Source of the DNA: Imbroritus primus | GTDB lineage: Bacteria; Pseudomonadota; Gammaproteobacteria; Burkholderiales; Burkholderiaceae | Assembly: GCF_964332355.1 (NCBI RefSeq) | Contig: NZ_OZ201293.1 | Span: 2,232,001-2,296,000, forward strand | Length of the DNA stretch: 64,000 nucleotides | Direction of reading: 5' to 3' | In this document: positions 53,946 to 62,817 of the stretch, one piece after another | Layout of the letters: each line of letters opens with the position of its first letter | Numbering within the stretch: position 1 is the stretch's first letter | Notes under the pieces: generated by a model | Database searches by the model: none | What the model saw: only the letters and a program-made list of their open reading frames with translations | Told to the model about the DNA's origin: nothing | Program-made: the position numbers and the translations under genes

Positions 53946-53978
53946 ATTCCGGCACCGCAACCGATCCGGTGCCGGAAT
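53946..53978 (+). promoter_or_regulatory. Intercistronic stem-loop after the Bug gene
   Basis: The 12-base arms ATTCCGGCACCG and CGGTGCCGGAAT pair perfectly around a 9-base loop in the 137-base gap before the crotonase gene. No T tract follows. As with the stem-loop at 26193, it probably stabilises or partly terminates the mRNA so that the binding protein is made in excess. Confidence 0.65.
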
Positions 53979-54066
53979 CATGGCGCAGCGTTGCCTGCTG
54001 CCATCCGGCAACACCCAGCAACACACGGCAACACCTGTCACACGATTTACCTCAGCGGAGACTTGC

Positions 54067-54861
54067 ATGTCCGATGCACTTGTAACACTGGAACGCAGCA
54101 ATGCCATCGTCACGATCACCATCAACAACCCGCCCGTCAATGCCGTATCGTCGCGCGTCCTCAATGCGCTGATCGATGCCTTCGACGCCGCGGAACGTGA
54201 CCCGGAAGCACGCTGCATCATCTTCACCGGCGCCGGCAGCAAGGCCTTCTCCGCAGGCGGCGATCTGCGCGAGGAAAAGGATTTTGGTTCCGCCGAAGCA
54301 TCGCGTGCCTTCCGCGCGCTGGGCCGCAAGACGCTGAACCGCATCGAAGCCTGCAAGCTGCCAGTCATCTCCGCGATCCATGGCTACTGCATCGGTGGCG
54401 GCACCGCGCTGGCCTGGGTCTGCGACATCCGCCTGGCCGCCGACAACACCGTATTCCGCGCCGCCGACGCGCACCTCGGCATGCTGCCGAGCTGGGGCAT
54501 GGGCCTCACGCGCCTGCCCCGCTTCGTCGGCCGTAATCATGCACTCGACATCCTGCTGACCGGCTACGACTTCGATGCGCAACGCGCCTATGAGCTTGGC
54601 CTGGTCACCAAGGTGGTACCGCGCGAGCAATTGATGGAAGAAGCCCGCACCATCGCCGCACGCATCGCCAAGGCCTCGCCGACTGCCATCCTCGCCACGC
54701 GCCAGGCTGTGGCTCGCAATCTGCGCGAGAGCTGGGATGCCATGGTCGAGTGCGAGAACGAACTGTGCGAGATGATGTTCGCGCACCCCGATGCGCTCGA
54801 AGGTCCGCGTGCCTTCAGCGAGAAGCGCGAGCCGCAGTACAGGAGCCTGCATGAAAACTGA
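54067..54861 (+). CDS. Crotonase-family protein lacking the usual catalytic glutamates
   Basis: A 264-residue protein of the enoyl-CoA hydratase/isomerase superfamily. The oxyanion-hole regions FSAGGDL and GYCIGGGTALA and the C-terminal half are intact. The two glutamates of rat hydratase (positions 144 and 164) align with Ala114 in GGGTALA and Asp134 in FRAADAHLG. A standard hydratase mechanism is therefore unlikely; isomerase, decarboxylase, hydrolase or lyase chemistry is possible. GGAGA precedes the ATG at 54067. Its end overlaps the acyl-CoA synthetase start by 11 bases. Confidence 0.9.
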   Translation: MSDALVTLERSNAIVTITINNPPVNAVSSRVLNALIDAFDAAERDPEARCIIFTGAGSKAFSAGGDLREEKDFGSAEASRAFRALGRKTLNRIEACKLPVISAIHGYCIGGGTALAWVCDIRLAADNTVFRAADAHLGMLPSWGMGLTRLPRFVGRNHALDILLTGYDFDAQRAYELGLVTKVVPREQLMEEARTIAARIAKASPTAILATRQAVARNLRESWDAMVECENELCEMMFAHPDALEGPRAFSEKREPQYRSLHEN

Positions 54862-56974
54862 TCGTTTGCTGCGTCCGCGCAGCATTGCCATCGTCGGCGC
54901 GTCCGACACGGTCGGGCCGGGCTTCAATGCCTGGAAAGCGCTTGAGCATGTCGGTTTCGAGGGCCAGGTCCACCTGGTCAACCCCAACAAGCCCGAGCTG
55001 TTCGGGCGCAAGACCTACGCCAGCCTCAACGATATCGACAGCGACGTCGATGCCGTGTTTGTCGCCGTGGCAGCGCACCGTGTACTGGAAGTGGCCGACC
55101 AGGCCATCGCCCGCAATGCCGGCGCGCTGGCCATCATGTCGAGCGGCTTCAGCGATGCCGGCGATGAAGGCACGGCGCTGCAGCAGGCGCTGGCCGAACG
55201 GGCCAATGCGCATCAGCTGGCGGTGTGCGGCCCGAACTGCCTGGGCCTGCTGAATTTTTCCGCGCGCAGCGCGCTGTTCGGCACCTCGCTGCCGGACCGC
55301 GTCGAGCGCGGCAATATCGCCGCCGTGGTACAGAGCGGGTCGATCGGCATCGCCCTGCTGAATTCCGCGCGCGGCCTCGGCCTGAGCCACATGATCACGT
55401 CCGGCAACGAAGCCGTGACGACGACTGCCGATTACCTCGAGGCATTGATCGAAGACGATGCGGTCAAGACCATCATCATCTTTGCCGAACAGATCCGCAA
55501 GCCGGCCAAGTTCATGGAAATGGTCAAGCGTGCCCGCAGTGTCGGCAAGCCGGTGATCGTGCTCAAAAGCGGCCGCTCGGAACGCGGACAGGCGGCGGTG
55601 ATGGCGCATACCGGTGCGGTGGCCGGCAGCGTCGAGGCATGCGATGCGGCGCTCGCCGCAAGCGGTGCCATCCAGGTCTTCACGCTGGACGAGCTGCTGG
55701 AAACCGCGGCCCTGGTCTCGCAACTGCGCGGCAGGCCGACGGCGACGGGCGTCGGCGCCATGTCGCTGTCCGGCGGCGAGATCGCGCTGGCGCTGGACGC
55801 CATCGACGATGCCGGTGTTGCCTTCCCGCCGCTCGGCAAGGCCGCGGAAGAGACGATTGGCGGGCTGATGCCGGAGTATGCGCATCTGTCCAACCCCCTC
55901 GACCTCACCTGGGCCGGCCTGTATGACGCCAATGTGGCGGAAGGCTGCGCCAGGGCACTGGGCTCGCAACCCGACGTGGGTAGCCTGCTACTGTTGCAGG
56001 ATGCCCCGACGGGCCTCGGCGCGCAGCAGGCCGGCCGCTATGCCACGCTGCTGCAAGCCGTGGCCCGTGGTGCGGAGGCGGCTGGTAAACCGCTGATTGC
56101 CCTGTCGAACCTGTCGGACGATCCGCATCCGGAACTCAAGCGCGCGGCGCAAAGCGTCGGCGTGCCGTACCTGCGTGGCACGCGCGAGGCCCTGTCGGCC
56201 CTGGCGCGCTACTCCCGCTGGGCAACCCACCCTGCGCCCGCCCCGCTGCCGACCACGCCCGCCAAGGTGCTGACCGAAGTCAACGCAGCGCTCGACCAGT
56301 ACCAGACCCGCATGCCCGCCGAGCATGAAGCCCGCGACATGCTGACCGGCTACGGCGTGACGGGTCCGGAAGAACGCTTCGTGCAGACCGCGCAGGAAGC
56401 CGCGGACGCGGCCGGCGCCATCGGCTTTCCGGTCGTGCTCAAGTGCATGGTGGTGGACATGGTGCACAAGTCCGATGCCGGATTCGTGCGCCTCAAGCTG
56501 GCCACGCCCGAGGCCGTGCGCGACGCCGCGGAGGACATGCTGACGCGTGCGCGCGCCGCGGGCGGCGGCGCCGTGCTCGGCCTGCTGGTGCAGAAGATGG
56601 CCGCCCCGGTCGCGGAGATCCTGGTCGGCGCACGTGTCGATCCGGACTTCGGCCCGCTGATCGTGGTCGGTGCGGGCGGCATCCATGTCGAGCTGTACAA
56701 GGACGTGGCGATCCGCATCGCGCCGATCAGCGAAACCGAAGCCCTTGCCGCACTGGAATCGACCAAGGCTGCCCGCATTCTTGACGGCTTCCGTGGCAGT
56801 CCGCCCGCCGACAAGGCCGCCGTGGCACGGATGGTCAGCAACCTGTCGCGCTTCATCGCGGACTTTGCTGACCGCGTGAAGGAAGTCGAGATCAATCCGC
56901 TCGCGGTATTCGAGAACGGCAAGGGATGCGCCGCACTCGATTGCGTGATCGTGCCCAGCACCGACCGTTCCTGA
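54851..56974 (+). CDS. ADP-forming acyl-CoA synthetase (acetate-CoA ligase family)
   Basis: A 707-residue single-chain enzyme that makes acyl-CoA from a carboxylic acid, ATP and CoA. The CoA-binding Rossmann domain opens with LRPRSIAIVGASD. The succinyl-CoA-ligase-like domains follow, with the phosphorylated-His region MAHTGAVAGS near residue 255. The ATP-grasp domain runs from about 480 (AIGFPVVLKCM, then EVEINPLAV near the end). AGGAG precedes the ATG. Coupled to the crotonase gene, it would activate the acid delivered by the Bug transporter system. Confidence 0.92.
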   Translation: MKTDRLLRPRSIAIVGASDTVGPGFNAWKALEHVGFEGQVHLVNPNKPELFGRKTYASLNDIDSDVDAVFVAVAAHRVLEVADQAIARNAGALAIMSSGFSDAGDEGTALQQALAERANAHQLAVCGPNCLGLLNFSARSALFGTSLPDRVERGNIAAVVQSGSIGIALLNSARGLGLSHMITSGNEAVTTTADYLEALIEDDAVKTIIIFAEQIRKPAKFMEMVKRARSVGKPVIVLKSGRSERGQAAVMAHTGAVAGSVEACDAALAASGAIQVFTLDELLETAALVSQLRGRPTATGVGAMSLSGGEIALALDAIDDAGVAFPPLGKAAEETIGGLMPEYAHLSNPLDLTWAGLYDANVAEGCARALGSQPDVGSLLLLQDAPTGLGAQQAGRYATLLQAVARGAEAAGKPLIALSNLSDDPHPELKRAAQSVGVPYLRGTREALSALARYSRWATHPAPAPLPTTPAKVLTEVNAALDQYQTRMPAEHEARDMLTGYGVTGPEERFVQTAQEAADAAGAIGFPVVLKCMVVDMVHKSDAGFVRLKLATPEAVRDAAEDMLTRARAAGGGAVLGLLVQKMAAPVAEILVGARVDPDFGPLIVVGAGGIHVELYKDVAIRIAPISETEALAALESTKAARILDGFRGSPPADKAAVARMVSNLSRFIADFADRVKEVEINPLAVFENGKGCAALDCVIVPSTDRS

Positions 56975-57028
56975 CGAAGATTCGTCCACGAGCCCTCGCA
57001 TCTTCCGAACCCTTTACTGGAAACTCAC

Positions 57029-58030
57029 ATGTCCCAATCTTTCAAAGCCATGGTGCTGAACCAGCAGGACGGCGCCACCACTCATGAAATCGTCACCATG
57101 GGCACGGACGCTTTGCCCGAAGGCGATGTCCTGGTCCAGGTCGAGTACTCCGGCCTCAATTACAAGGATGCGCTCGCCATCACCGGTACCGGCAAGATCG
57201 TGCGCAGCTTCCCGATGGTGCCTGGCGTGGACCTCGCGGGCACGGTGCTCCAGTCCGATTCGCCGGACTACAAGGCGGGCGACCGCGTGGTGCTGACTGG
57301 TTGGAGCGTCGGCGAACGGTTCTGGGGAGGCTACTCGCAGGTCCAGCGCGTGCGTTCCGAATGGCTGGTGCCGCTGCCCGAAGGCCTCGACACGCGCACC
57401 GCGATGGCGCTCGGCACGGCTGGCTTCACCGCCATGCTGTGCGTGATGACGCTGACCGAAGCCGGCATCAAGCCGGAGAGCGGCACAGTGCTGGTGACCG
57501 GCGCCGCCGGCGGCGTCGGCAGCGTAGCCGTGTCGATCCTCAAGCAACTCGGCTTCAAGGTGGCCGCACTGGTGGCGCCACATCAGGCGGAAACGCATGG
57601 TGACTACCTGCGCCAGCTCGGCGCGGCCGAAGTGCTGGCCGGACCGGAATGGAGCACACCGCCGCTGCCGCTGGAAAAACAGAAATGGGCCGCCGCCATC
57701 GACACGGTAGGCTCACTGGTGCTGGCGCGCGCGCTAGCCGAGACGTTCTACGGCGGCGCGATTGCCTCGTGCGGCCTGGCCGGCGGCTCGGATCTGCCGA
57801 CCACGGTAATGCCCTTTATCTTGCGCGGCGTGCGCCTGCTAGGCGTGGATTCGGTGATGTGCCCGGTGGAGCGCCGCAAGCAGGTGTGGCAGCAGATCGT
57901 GCGCGACTTCAAGCCGGCGCTGCTGCAGGAGATTGCCCAGGAAGTACCGCTCGAGGAAGCCGCGCGCCTCGCAGCCGATATGCTCGCCGGCAAGAATCGC
58001 GGCCGCGTGCTGATCAATCTGCAGGCCTGA
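57029..58030 (+). CDS. acuI: Acryloyl-CoA reductase (AcuI/YhdH) family oxidoreductase
   Basis: A 333-residue zinc-free medium-chain reductase. VEYSGLNYKDALAITGTGKI, PGVDLAGTV, VTGAAGGVGSVAVSIL and the late VDSVMCPVERRKQVW match the AcuI/YhdH group, which reduces acryloyl-CoA to propionyl-CoA with NADPH. It lies 54 bases after the acyl-CoA synthetase and closes the operon. With an AcuR-like repressor nearby it suggests use of acrylate or a related 3-carbon unsaturated or 3-substituted acid (inference). Confidence 0.88.
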   Translation: MSQSFKAMVLNQQDGATTHEIVTMGTDALPEGDVLVQVEYSGLNYKDALAITGTGKIVRSFPMVPGVDLAGTVLQSDSPDYKAGDRVVLTGWSVGERFWGGYSQVQRVRSEWLVPLPEGLDTRTAMALGTAGFTAMLCVMTLTEAGIKPESGTVLVTGAAGGVGSVAVSILKQLGFKVAALVAPHQAETHGDYLRQLGAAEVLAGPEWSTPPLPLEKQKWAAAIDTVGSLVLARALAETFYGGAIASCGLAGGSDLPTTVMPFILRGVRLLGVDSVMCPVERRKQVWQQIVRDFKPALLQEIAQEVPLEEAARLAADMLAGKNRGRVLINLQA

Positions 58031-58298
58031 AACCGCCAAACCAGGCCGGGGCGCGGGCAGCCGGGCCCTGGTCAATCGTCGTGTGTCGCGCTGCCGGCGG
58101 GCCCGCTCGGGCTTGCTGGTGGCGTGCCTTGCAGCACCCCTTGCCTCTCTCCCCCGTGCGCTCTCCTTTCGCGCCAGACGCCTCCCGGCCTTTCCGGCAA
58201 GAGGTTCCCGGCGCCCGCGCAACGTTACGGTTCAGCATCATCATGCAGGTGTGAGAGTGAAGTACCTGCGTGCGAGACCCGTTGACCGCGCGGCCTGC

Positions 58299-59216
58299 TC
58301 AGTCGGTTTCCTGCGATCCGTCCGGCATTGTCTCGTCGCGTTGCTGGATGAACGCCTCGGCCTCGCGTACCCGCCGCGCCAGGGTCAGCCGGTCCGATTG
58401 CGCCGCCTCATGGATGCGCTGCGCGGCGCCCGCGCGGCGACCGGAAACCGTCTGCTCCGCCACAATGCGCTGGCCGGCAGCGACCACCGCAGCACGCAGC
58501 GCTCCGGATGCCGGATCGGTCAGCCATTCGGTCGGCGTCCGCGTGCCGGAACGCTCCATCTGCGGCCCCTGCGACAGGAAGCGGTTGCCGCCCGGTGTCA
58601 CACCACCACTGCCATCACCCGACGAAAGCGCGGTGCGATCGGCGTGCCCGGCCGGCCGGCCTTCCGCCTGTCTGGCCGCCGCTTGCCTGTACCTGCCCTC
58701 TGGCGCGCCAGCGTGATGCGCCGGCTGCGCGGCGGGCTGACAAGTATGTGACGCCGGATCCCGGTGCGCCTCACTGCTCTGCTCGCGACCCCGCTCACCA
58801 CCGCCCCGCTCGTCCTGCTGATCGCCGCCGCTGTCGCCTTGCGTATCGCTGCTGCCCTGCTGGCCGCCGCCGTCCGCATCACCCTCATGCGGGTCGGCGT
58901 CTCCGCCTTGGCCATCATGTGCGTCCTGCCCGTCATCCACGGCCGCTACGGCATCGGACTCAACCGTGTCGGACGGCCCGCCGTCAGCCTCCTGCGCGCC
59001 ATCGGTGGCCGGTTCCTCGGGTTCGCTGGCGGGTTCCTGTGCGTCGTTGAACGTCGGTTTGTAGGTCGACAGCCAGTCGGCGGAGGCCGGCTTGCCAGTC
59101 TGCTCCACCGGCAGCAGCGGCATGGCGGTATCCGTTGACGGGATCGGCAACGCGTCCGGCACGACACTGCCGGAGACGAGAGGCGACGAAGCGGAAGGCA
59201 GACCGGAAATCGACAT
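58299..59216 (-). CDS. Low-complexity acidic hypothetical protein
   Basis: A 305-residue protein I do not recognise. The first 45 residues are Ser/Pro/Val-rich without a classical signal peptide. Residues about 55-150 are strongly acidic and rich in Gly, Gln and Asp (DDGQDAHDGQGGDADPHEGD), followed by an Ala/Gln/His/Arg-rich stretch. The last 90 residues look more ordered and helical (ALRAAVVAAGQRIVAEQ, RLTLARRVREAEAFIQQ). The ATG at 59216 is favoured over an upstream extension that reads as non-coding. The composition could suit a secreted or scaffold protein, for instance a type III secretion substrate, but no secretion genes are in view. Confidence 0.55.
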   Translation of the reverse strand: MSISGLPSASSPLVSGSVVPDALPIPSTDTAMPLLPVEQTGKPASADWLSTYKPTFNDAQEPASEPEEPATDGAQEADGGPSDTVESDAVAAVDDGQDAHDGQGGDADPHEGDADGGGQQGSSDTQGDSGGDQQDERGGGERGREQSSEAHRDPASHTCQPAAQPAHHAGAPEGRYRQAAARQAEGRPAGHADRTALSSGDGSGGVTPGGNRFLSQGPQMERSGTRTPTEWLTDPASGALRAAVVAAGQRIVAEQTVSGRRAGAAQRIHEAAQSDRLTLARRVREAEAFIQQRDETMPDGSQETD

Positions 59217-59517
59217 GACAGTGGAACGCTCGTTGGGACACAAAGACCGCACGTGGACGTCCGCAGTCCCGAAGGGCGTGTCCACCAGGAACGGCCGGGC
59301 GTGCACGCAGGCCGGCGACTGTGGCGGCACCCCGCGATACAGGGCCAGTGGAGCCAGAACATGCCACCCCTGCCGGGATGGCTCCGGTTCATGAGTAACG
59401 GCTGCCGCGCAAAAGTTCGCTCCAGTAACGCAAACAGCACGCCAAGGCGTGCTGTTTGCGACGATCATCGGGCAAGAGAAGCCACGCGCAGCGCGCGCAA
59501 TGGCTTGCCGGCTGGGC
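59217..59517. other. Gap between the decarboxylase and the acidic-protein gene
   Basis: About 300 bases. It contains the 15-bp hairpin at 59429-59460, which probably ends the decarboxylase transcript. The part nearer 59220-59400 should hold the promoter of the acidic-protein gene, but no clear -10/-35 pair is seen. No gene is supported. Confidence 0.5.
59429..59460 (-). terminator. Strong hairpin after the decarboxylase gene
   Basis: Fifteen-base arms, CGCAAACAGCACGCC and GGCGTGCTGTTTGCG, pair perfectly around AA. On the minus strand the distal part of the stem is T-rich (TGTTTGCGTT), so termination could use part of the arm as the T tract. It lies 58 bases past the decarboxylase end. Confidence 0.65.
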
Positions 59518-61779
59518 TTACTTCACGCAATCGACAAAGTAATGCCGCTCGCCATTGCGCTCTTCCATGACAAGGCCGTGGATATCGGTCTCGAAACCCG
59601 GGAACAGCTTGTTGAAGTCGCGCGCGAACTGCAGGTAGCGCATGATGGTCCGGTTGAAACGCTCGCCCGGGATCAACAGGGGAATGCCCGGCGGATACGG
59701 CGTAAGCAGGATGGCGGTGACACGGCCCTCGAGATCGTCGATGGCGACACGTTCAATCTCGCGGTGCGCCATCTTGGCCCAGGCATCCGACGGCTTCATC
59801 GCCGGCTCCATGTCCGACAGGTACATCTCCGTGGTCACGCGCGCCACGTCGTTGGCCTTGTAGACACTGTGAATGGCGTCGCACAGGTCGCGCAGGCCCA
59901 TGCGCTCGTACTGCGGGAACTTGCTGACGAACTCGGGTAACACGCGCCACAGCGGCTGGTTGGCATCGTAGTCGTCCTTGAACTGCTGCAGCTCGGTGAC
60001 CAGGGAATTCCAACGGCCCTTGGTGATGCCGATGGTAAACATGATGAAGAACGAGTACAGCCCGGTCTTCTCGATGATGATGCCGTGCTCGGCAAGATAG
60101 CGCGTGACGATGGCGGCGGGAATGCCGGAGTCGCTGAACTCGCCGTCCACGTCGAGCCCCGGCGTGATGATCGTGGCCTTGATCGGATCGAGCAGGTTGA
60201 AGTTTTCCGCCAGATCGCCAAAGCCGTGCCACCGTTCGTTGGCCTGCAGCACCCAGTCTTTGCGGTCACCCATGCCCTCGTCCGCGAGGTCTTCCGGCCC
60301 CCAGACGGTGAACCACCAGTCATCCTGCTTGCCGCCGGCATACTCGGTCTGCACCTTGCGCATGGCACGGCGGAAGTCGAGCGCCTCCATGATGCTTTCC
60401 TCGACGAGCGCGGTGCCGCCCGGCGCTTCCATCATGGCGGCAGCAACATCGCATGAGGCGATGATCGAGTACTGCGGGCTGGTGGACGTGTGCATCAGGT
60501 ACGCTTCATTGAAGCGGTAGGTATCAAGCTTGCGCGTCTCTGAATCCTGCACGAGGATCTGCGATGCCTGCGACAGGCCGGCCAGCAGCTTGTGGGTGGA
60601 TTGGGTGACGAACACCAACGCGTCCTTGCTGCGCACGCCGTAGCTGCCGATGGCATGCATGTCATCGTAGAAGGTATGGAAGGCGGCATGCGGCAGCCAG
60701 GCTTCGTCGAAGTGCAGCGTATCGACGTGCGTGCCGAGCATTTCCTTGATCATCTCGGCGTTGTACAGCACGCCGTCGTAGGTGCCCTGCGTGATGGTCA
60801 GGATGCGCGGCTTCTTGTTGGTCGCCTGGCTGGCGAACGGATGCGCGGCGATCTTGCGGCGGATGGTTTCCGGATCGAATTCGCTCTTCGGGATCGGACC
60901 GATGATGCCGTAGTGGTTGCGCGTCGGCATCAGGAACACCGGAATCGCGCCGGTCATCATGATGGCGTGCAGGATCGACTTGTGGCAGTTGCGGTCCACC
61001 AGCACGATATCGCCAGGAGCAACGTTGGCATGCCACACCATCTTGTTGGACGTGGACGTGCCATTGGTCACGAAATACATGTGATCCGAGTTGAAGATAC
61101 GCGCAGCATTGCGCTCGGATGCGGCGATCGGACCCGTGTGGTCGAGCAGCTGCCCGAGTTCTTCCACGGCATTGCAGACGTCGGCGCGCAGCATGTTCTC
61201 GCCGAAGAACTGGTGGAACACCTGCCCCACGGGGCTCTTCAGGAACGCCACGCCGCCCGAATGGCCGGGGCAATGCCACGAGTAGGAACTGTCCTGTGCG
61301 TACTCGATCAGCGCCTTGAAGAATGGCGGCGCGAGCGTATCGAGATAGACGCGCGCCTCGCGGATGATGTGACGCGCGACGAATTCCGGCGTGTCCTCGA
61401 ACATGTGGATGAAACCGTGCAGTTCACGCAGGATGTCGTTCGGGATATGGCGCGAGGTACGCGTTTCGCCGTACAGGAAGATCGGCAGGTCAGCGTTGCG
61501 GCGACGCACTTCGCTGACGAAGGCGCGCAGCTTTTCGATGGCGGCAGCCTCGGGCTTGTCTTCTTCGCTGACGAACTCGTCATCGTCGATCGACACGATA
61601 AAGGTCGAGGCGCGGCTCGACTGCTGGGCGAAAGCCGTCAGGTCGCCGTAGCTCGTCACGCCGACGACTTCCATGCCCTCGTGCTCGATAGCCTCGGCCA
61701 GTGCGCGGATGCCCGAGCCGGAAATGTTCTCGGAGCGGAAGTCTTCATCGATGATGATGACGGGGAAGCGGAATTTCAT
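59518..61779 (-). CDS. Lysine/arginine/ornithine decarboxylase (fold III PLP enzyme)
   Basis: A 753-residue PLP enzyme that decarboxylates a basic amino acid to a polyamine precursor. The N-terminal response-regulator-like wing domain (FPVIIIDEDFRSENISGSG) is present. The PLP lysine lies in TQSTHKLLAGLSQASQ at about residue 397, with SYSWHCPGHSGGVAF and HFDEAWLPHAAFH before it. The length and wing domain fit the inducible LdcI/AdiA/SpeF group; which substrate is used is not certain, arginine or lysine being most likely. It is followed by a strong hairpin and preceded by dcd. Confidence 0.93.
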   Translation of the reverse strand: MKFRFPVIIIDEDFRSENISGSGIRALAEAIEHEGMEVVGVTSYGDLTAFAQQSSRASTFIVSIDDDEFVSEEDKPEAAAIEKLRAFVSEVRRRNADLPIFLYGETRTSRHIPNDILRELHGFIHMFEDTPEFVARHIIREARVYLDTLAPPFFKALIEYAQDSSYSWHCPGHSGGVAFLKSPVGQVFHQFFGENMLRADVCNAVEELGQLLDHTGPIAASERNAARIFNSDHMYFVTNGTSTSNKMVWHANVAPGDIVLVDRNCHKSILHAIMMTGAIPVFLMPTRNHYGIIGPIPKSEFDPETIRRKIAAHPFASQATNKKPRILTITQGTYDGVLYNAEMIKEMLGTHVDTLHFDEAWLPHAAFHTFYDDMHAIGSYGVRSKDALVFVTQSTHKLLAGLSQASQILVQDSETRKLDTYRFNEAYLMHTSTSPQYSIIASCDVAAAMMEAPGGTALVEESIMEALDFRRAMRKVQTEYAGGKQDDWWFTVWGPEDLADEGMGDRKDWVLQANERWHGFGDLAENFNLLDPIKATIITPGLDVDGEFSDSGIPAAIVTRYLAEHGIIIEKTGLYSFFIMFTIGITKGRWNSLVTELQQFKDDYDANQPLWRVLPEFVSKFPQYERMGLRDLCDAIHSVYKANDVARVTTEMYLSDMEPAMKPSDAWAKMAHREIERVAIDDLEGRVTAILLTPYPPGIPLLIPGERFNRTIMRYLQFARDFNKLFPGFETDIHGLVMEERNGERHYFVDCVK

Positions 61780-61953
61780 GGGGATGTCCTCTGAGAAACG
61801 CGCGCAAATGGGTTCTGGCGTCGTGACATGGCTCTGCGGCCCTGCTGCTTACCGTCTTGCGGTATGGTCTGCGGCCATGCAACCGGCCAGAACGTTGCGT
61901 TTCCTGCCGGGCGCGCATCCAACATGGAAGGCGCCGGGGTCAATGATAAAACG

Positions 61954-62520
<567 letters not shown>

Positions 62521-62764
62521 GGGTGAACCTGCTGATGGACAAATGGAGGCGGGCTTGGCACCGCCGGGCGGGCAGCGCAAGCGCGACTCCATTTGACCAC
62601 GGCCGGGCCGGCGATTTCCCTCCAGGCGGGCTGGAGCGCCGACCGGGCAGCACGGAACGTGATTGTACGTCAAAGCACGGGCGGGTGGCGGCATTCTGCC
62701 CGGGCTGGCCGTTGTCAGTTGCCGATAGCACAGGCATGGGAAAGGCTTGGGGGCAGCCGGTCGT

Positions 62765-62782
62765 TTTGCACTACGTTGCAAA
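62765..62782 (+). promoter_or_regulatory. Operator-like inverted repeat upstream of the ankyrin gene
   Basis: TTTGCA and TGCAAA flank CTACGT, a perfect 6-6-6 inverted repeat with dyad symmetry of the kind bound by dimeric helix-turn-helix regulators. It ends 35 bases before the probable start codon, in the 297-base gap shared with dcd. A possible -10 (TAGAAT, 62814-62819) overlaps the start codon and is doubtful. Confidence 0.45.
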
Positions 62783-62817
62783 TTTCGTACACCACCCACG
62801 TCCATCCCCTGCCTAGA

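Noticed and set aside
62760..62787. Possible HrpB/HrpX-type box (TTCG-N16-TTCG) upstream of the ankyrin gene
   Set aside because: The left element is GTCG, not TTCG, and the spacing is 20 rather than 16 bases.
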